Source of the DNA: CAKRHR01 sp964423195
Lineage (GTDB): Bacteria > Bacillota > Clostridia > Lachnospirales > Lachnospiraceae
Length of the DNA stretch: 19,678 nucleotides
Assembly: GCA_964423195.1 (NCBI GenBank)
Contig: CAYRDY010000039.1
Span: 1 to 19,678 of the forward strand
Direction of reading: 5' to 3'
Position numbers and translations under genes: made by a program. This document shows positions 16,463 through 19,678 of the stretch, in pieces; positions within the stretch are counted from its first letter, which is position 1; each line of letters starts with the position of its first letter. Under the pieces are notes generated by a model, which did no database searches, was not told the origin of the DNA, and was given only the letters and a program-made list of their open reading frames with translations.

Positions 16463-17767
16463 ATGTCTGTCGTCGCATTGGATTATTCAGCTATGAAAAA
16501 CGCGGTCAAAGCGGCAAAAGGGGCTGCGGACCGCTGCGAAGATTATGCCGGTGAGATCGAAAAAAAGGTCAGCAGAAAGCTGGCGGATTTAAGGCTTGGC
16601 AGCAGCGCCAATACCAGCCAGGCTGATTACTTCGCCAGGCAGAAAATTTCATCCCTGAGATCCGGGAAGCTCCGGTATGAGCAGCTCTCCAGAACTGTCG
16701 AAGAAGCTATAGACTATGCCAAAGAAACAGACCGGGCGGACTCGGAGTTTGTCAGGAGCGAATCACAGGCATTCAGGGCAAGACATGACATGGACGTCCA
16801 TCCTGCGGTAGAATTTTTTGTGTGGCTTTCGACCTCAAAGTTAAACAGCTCGGCACTTGGCCGCTGGTTCGGTGAGAGGATGAGTGACGTCGACAGATGG
16901 GTGTCGAATGCCGTGCGCAGCTTCAGGCAATGGTATCAACTGGATGGCGGTAAATATATCATTAAGGCAGCACTGGCCATCGTAGGGACGGTGGCAGCCG
17001 CCGTTACGCTGATTTTTGTGGCGATTCCGGCACTCGTCGCCGCGGGCACGCTTCTGGCCGGCGGCATTACCGCGGCGGCTTTATGGACGGCAGTGACCGC
17101 CACGGCCTGTCTTGTGACGTCGGTGGTGGCTATTGCGGATAACGCCACAAAGGTTGTCGCGAACGCATCGGCAGCGATAATGACCATGGAGGATCCCGGA
17201 TGGGCAAAGCGCCTCAACAGCTATCGTTCCTTCTCAACATTTCTGCGCAAAAATAATTTTGGCAGCGGCAAATTAAATAAGCTTTCCATGACCTGGGCAG
17301 ATATCATCAGTGTGTCTTCCACGGTCGCCGCGACAATCACGATTGTGGATATCGCCAGGACGGGCGCTAATTTTTTAAAAAATATTAACTCGGATGAAAT
17401 CAGTACGCTTTTCAGGCCGGTACGTTTTCGCGCACCGGGTGGGAAGGTAACCTGGGGGACATTCAAGTATGGTATGAAATCCCTGAAAATGGATCTGAAA
17501 GCATTAAAAGAAGGATTTTTTACAACAAACATCAGCCGTATCAATGATTCTTTCAAAAATCAGCTTGGCATGATCGGTCCGTTGGAATTGAACAGAGATG
17601 CGCTATCGGATTTATCAGACCTTCTGGAGAAAGGGCCGGGGGCGCTTGCGGTTGACAAGATCAGGTCAGCCATGAAGGATTATGATGTGGTTTCATCCAT
17701 AAAAGAAAAATTAGAACAACTTTTAGAATTAATCAAGGAAATCAAGGGAAATATTTATAACAGCTAA
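16463..17767 (+). CDS. Candidate T7SS effector: helical N-terminus plus Gly/Ala-rich hydrophobic region
   Basis: 434 residues from ATG 16463 (GGGGTGGAG 4 bases upstream). Residues 1 to about 160 are helical and Ala/Lys/Glu-rich, like the targeting domain of LXG/WXG-type effectors, though no clear LXG motif is seen. Residues about 165-242 are a long hydrophobic stretch rich in Gly, Ala and Val (AIVGTVAAAVTLIF, AAGTLLAGGITAAALW, and on), reminiscent of glycine-zipper pore-forming effectors such as TelE. A second weaker hydrophobic helix lies around 279-306. The remaining C-terminus has no recognised catalytic motif and its last codons are strikingly AT-rich. It may insert in membranes of rival cells or be a membrane part of the machine. 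No obvious immunity gene follows, because the next gene is a soluble TPR protein. That weakens the toxin reading. The family is not recognised. Confidence 0.82.
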   Translation: MSVVALDYSAMKNAVKAAKGAADRCEDYAGEIEKKVSRKLADLRLGSSANTSQADYFARQKISSLRSGKLRYEQLSRTVEEAIDYAKETDRADSEFVRSESQAFRARHDMDVHPAVEFFVWLSTSKLNSSALGRWFGERMSDVDRWVSNAVRSFRQWYQLDGGKYIIKAALAIVGTVAAAVTLIFVAIPALVAAGTLLAGGITAAALWTAVTATACLVTSVVAIADNATKVVANASAAIMTMEDPGWAKRLNSYRSFSTFLRKNNFGSGKLNKLSMTWADIISVSSTVAATITIVDIARTGANFLKNINSDEISTLFRPVRFRAPGGKVTWGTFKYGMKSLKMDLKALKEGFFTTNISRINDSFKNQLGMIGPLELNRDALSDLSDLLEKGPGALAVDKIRSAMKDYDVVSSIKEKLEQLLELIKEIKGNIYNS

Positions 17768-17865
17768 TTTATTTTCCACGGCGAACGCGGCAGGGCGGCC
17801 ACAGTCGGCGTTTTTGCGGAGACAAAAAAGGAAAACGCGGCGGGTAAAAAAGGAGGATGATAGGT
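17768..17865. other. Intergenic spacer between candidate effector and TPR gene
   Basis: The sequence is 98 bases of mixed GC with AACGCGGC present twice (near 17784 and 17834). There is a weak AT hairpin (TTTTTG 17811-17816 with CAAAAA 17823-17828). No convincing GC-stem terminator or -35/-10 promoter is visible. The GTG start's RBS is at its end. Confidence 0.4.
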
Positions 17866-17868
17866 GTG
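17850..17868 (+). promoter_or_regulatory. RBS deciding the GTG start of the TPR gene
   Basis: AAGGAGG (17850-17856) touches ATG 17857 directly, leaving no spacing. It lies 9 bases before the in-frame GTG 17866, which is therefore the better start. Confidence 0.75.
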
Positions 17869-19185
17869 GCGGAAAAAGAGTTGTTTACAGACGCACACGA
17901 ATATGTCCAGATGGGGCAGGTGCTGCTCGGCGTAGAGAAGTACCAGGAGGCCACGGAAATGTTTGACCGGGCACTGGCGGAAGACCCTAAAAATTTGGAG
18001 GCCTATATTTCCAAGGGCATCGGCCATGCCAGCCTGGAGCAGTATGATCAGGCGAGGGAATGTTTCAAACGCTGCATCATGATTGACAAGACTTTTGCGG
18101 AAGCCTATTTCCAGCTGGGAAGCATTGATTTCCTTGAGGACCATTTCCGGGAAGGGTTGAAAAATTATAACCAGGCCATAGCCCTGGGCTATCGGAGCGC
18201 GGGCCTGTATTTTAACCTCGCGCTTGTCTATGAGGAGAGGAATGAGATCGACGAGGCGATCCGATACTATACGAAGGCGGCCAGCCTGGATGAGACGGTG
18301 CCGGATTATGTAATACGAAAGGCGACGCTCCAGATAGTGACCAAAAAATATGATGAGGCTCTGCAGACGCTTGAGAAGGTTCGCGTCCTCTTCCCGGAGA
18401 GCTTTGAGGGCTACCATCTGACCGCCGCTGCCTATACGCTGACGGGGCGGTATGACGAGGCGGATGAGGTGCTGCGAGGCGCGCTTGAAATGTTTCCGGA
18501 TGATAAAGATATTTTATTTGACCGGATGCGGGTGCTGGTGACGAAAGGGGATCTCGAGGCGGCGGAGGCGATGCTTGAAAATGCCAAGGACAGCCAGTTC
18601 ACGCCGGCGGAGAGGAAAGAGATCCTTCTCAACCAAGCGCAGATCAAGGGCCAGCAGGAAAAGATGGACGAAGCCAATCAGATGCTCCTGGAAGCCCTGG
18701 CGATCCCAGAGGGCGAGCATTTAAATTCTGAGATACGTTATCTGTTGATGATATCATATCTGGCATCCGGGGATTATGGGCATCTGAGGGAGATCGCAGA
18801 GCAGACGGACAGGTCAGACACAGATGACCCATATAATTTGTGCGGCGTTTATTTTGAGGGTGCCGCGCTCAAAGGGCTTGGGGAGGATTATCGCGCGTAT
18901 TTTCAGGATGCGGTGAAATATTACCGCGATATTTCGATGAAGGAACCGTCACGGATCGACGCGTATCTGTTCCGTGCCATGTGCTATAAGGAGCTCGACG
19001 ATTATGAAAAAGCGCTGGAATCCCTGGATTATATGCTTCTCCTGGAACCTGATGACGCCAAACTGCATTTCATCAAGGGTAGCATCCTGAAGGAACAGGG
19101 GAAGGACATGGATGCCTCCAATCAGGAATATGCGGAGGCCAAAAGGCTGGGGCTTAATAAGCGCTTCTGGGAGTTTGCGGGGTGA
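17866..19185 (+). CDS. Soluble TPR-repeat protein (about 12 TPRs)
   Basis: 439 residues from GTG 17866, with ideal RBS spacing. It is built almost wholly of TPR units of about 34 residues: 'EKYQEATEMFDRALAEDPKN', 'EQYDQARECFKRCIMIDKTF', 'NEIDEAIRYYTKAASLDETV', 'KYDEALQTLEKVRVLFPES', 'GRYDEADEVLRGALEMFPDD', and 'DDYEKALESLDYMLLLEPDD' near the end. There is no signal peptide or membrane helix, so it is cytosolic. TPR proteins are peptide-binding scaffolds. Its stop is 5 bases from the start of a WXG100 gene, which suggests coupled expression and a chaperone or docking role for T7SS substrates. That role is inference. Confidence 0.9.
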   Translation: MAEKELFTDAHEYVQMGQVLLGVEKYQEATEMFDRALAEDPKNLEAYISKGIGHASLEQYDQARECFKRCIMIDKTFAEAYFQLGSIDFLEDHFREGLKNYNQAIALGYRSAGLYFNLALVYEERNEIDEAIRYYTKAASLDETVPDYVIRKATLQIVTKKYDEALQTLEKVRVLFPESFEGYHLTAAAYTLTGRYDEADEVLRGALEMFPDDKDILFDRMRVLVTKGDLEAAEAMLENAKDSQFTPAERKEILLNQAQIKGQQEKMDEANQMLLEALAIPEGEHLNSEIRYLLMISYLASGDYGHLREIAEQTDRSDTDDPYNLCGVYFEGAALKGLGEDYRAYFQDAVKYYRDISMKEPSRIDAYLFRAMCYKELDDYEKALESLDYMLLLEPDDAKLHFIKGSILKEQGKDMDASNQEYAEAKRLGLNKRFWEFAG

Positions 19186-19190
19186 GATGA

Positions 19191-19493
19191 GTGCTTGATT
19201 TAAGATATGACACGGACGCCCTGATGCGGGCAGCCCAAAATTACAGGGAAGTGTCCGAAAAGCTGGAAAGCCTCAGGAAAGAATTAAAAAATAAAATTGA
19301 GGATCTGAAAAATACGGATTGGCGCTCGGATGCCGGCAGGGCGTTTATGGAAATCTATGAAGACAACTGGTCGTCCAATGTAGAAAAATACGCCGCTGTG
19401 CTCAAGGAAATGGCAGGCCAGCTGGAACGGGCCGCCTCAGAATATGATTCCGTGACAGACAAGCTGAAAGCCATCGAAGGCATATCCGTGTAA
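19191..19493 (+). CDS. WXG100-family protein (WRS variant)
   Basis: 100 residues from GTG 19191, the exact length typical of the family, with GGGGTGAG upstream overlapping the previous stop. Two amphipathic helices flank the turn NTDWRSDAGRAF, where the motif is W44-R-S46 rather than W-x-G. Ser at this position is tolerated in many family members. The C-terminal helix (LKEMAGQLERAASEYDSVTD) has Y followed by D five residues later, not the exact YxxxD/E. There is no signal peptide. It is a likely secreted substrate or dimer partner of the EssC machine, perhaps of the WXG100-like gene that starts 151 bases downstream. Confidence 0.92.
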   Translation: MLDLRYDTDALMRAAQNYREVSEKLESLRKELKNKIEDLKNTDWRSDAGRAFMEIYEDNWSSNVEKYAAVLKEMAGQLERAASEYDSVTDKLKAIEGISV

Positions 19494-19644
19494 AGGTGGC
19501 GTGGGATTGTTGGGCGGTTGTTCGGCGGTGGCGCCGGGCGAATCGTGATAACAATTTATGTGAGGATGGATTGCGTTTGAGAGCAGGTATTATAAGGGTT
19601 TTCAACCATATAATAAATCATTAATCTAAAAGGAGGAATTGATC
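19494..19644 (+). promoter_or_regulatory. Intergenic region with candidate -10 box before the last WXG100-like gene
   Basis: The left part is GC-rich and the right part AT-rich. TATAAT at 19609-19614 is a perfect -10 hexamer, but the -35 position (near 19586) is poor. This could be an extra promoter giving high expression of the abundant small substrate, as the very strong RBS AAGGAGG (19630-19636, 8 bases from ATG) also suggests. No terminator hairpin is seen. Confidence 0.4.
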
Positions 19645-19678
19645 ATGGCATCTATCAAAATGACACCGCAGGAATTGC
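19645..19678 (+). CDS. Start of a probable WXG100/EsxA-like gene (3' partial)
   Basis: ATG 19645 follows an optimal RBS. The visible residues MASIKMTPQEL match the usual beginning of EsxA-type WXG100 proteins (M-x-x-I-x-x-T/S-P-E/Q-E-L). Only 11 codons are in the window, so the W-x-G turn cannot be checked. The position after another WXG100 gene is consistent. Confidence 0.72.
   Translation, partial: MASIKMTPQEL

Noticed and set aside
15726..17767. Classical LXG toxin with nuclease or NADase domain
   Set aside because: No LXG motif and no catalytic motif seen. The third protein is dominated by a hydrophobic Gly/Ala-rich region, so only a candidate effector is claimed.
17768..17865. Rho-independent terminator after the candidate effector
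   Set aside because: The only hairpin is a six-pair A/T-rich stem with a single G-C pair and no GC core or following U-run. It is too weak to call.
17764..18417. 217-codon minus-strand frame over the TPR gene
   Set aside because: Antisense shadow of convincing TPR repeats, with no RBS and no motif.

Overview
The window is a type VII (ESX/WXG100) secretion locus. It most likely comes from a Gram-positive Clostridia-type bacterium (Firmicutes, Lachnospiraceae-like). The support is an EssC-type FtsK/SpoIIIE ATPase, a YukD/EsaB ubiquitin-like protein, WXG100-family proteins, strong AAGGAGG ribosome binding sites, and tightly packed genes that are all on the + strand. GC is mixed: AT-rich at the left end and in parts of the substrate genes, and GC-rich in the middle. 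A run of exactly 100 N at 5971-6070 is an assembly gap, so this is a draft contig or MAG.

Layout, left to right. (1) 2-4987: the 3' part of a giant Ig-like repeat surface protein with a C-terminal membrane anchor. Its frame is open to the window edge, and a strong hairpin terminator follows at 4995-5032. (2) 5033-5218: a GC-rich spacer with a 20-base repeat copied 50 bases apart. (3) 5219-7031: a Hanks-type Ser/Thr kinase and, after the gap, a TPR region, probably one broken gene. (4) 7045-8528: a 40-residue single-pass membrane protein overlapping a membrane-anchored TPR/LRR protein by 4 bases. (5) 8560-9615: a cytosolic FHA protein with a DUF6382-like N-terminus. (6) 9703-10755: a receiver-like/MinD-ParA-like ATPase. 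(7) 10772-11023: EsaB/YukD. (8) 11089-15714: EssC. (9) 15726-17767: a compact trio consisting of a WXG100-like protein, a coiled-coil YwqH/DUF5082-like protein, and a 434-residue helical protein with a long Gly/Ala-rich hydrophobic stretch, which is a candidate secreted effector. (10) 17866-19185: a soluble 12-TPR protein. (11) 19191-19493: a second WXG100 protein. (12) 19645 to the end: the start of a third, WXG100-like gene behind a very strong RBS.

Inferred working model: EssC is the membrane motor, and EsaB is a conserved accessory or regulator. The small WXG100-type proteins are substrates or secretion partners. The kinase and the FHA-bearing proteins (the DUF6382-FHA protein and the EssC N-terminus) form a phospho-signalling layer. 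The MinD-like ATPase may position or regulate the machine. The membrane-anchored TPR/LRR and Ig-like proteins may form extracytoplasmic parts. No EsaA, EssA or recognisable EssB is visible, so this is either a divergent T7SS or a locus whose remaining parts lie outside the window. No tRNA, rRNA, CRISPR array, transposase or integrase was seen.
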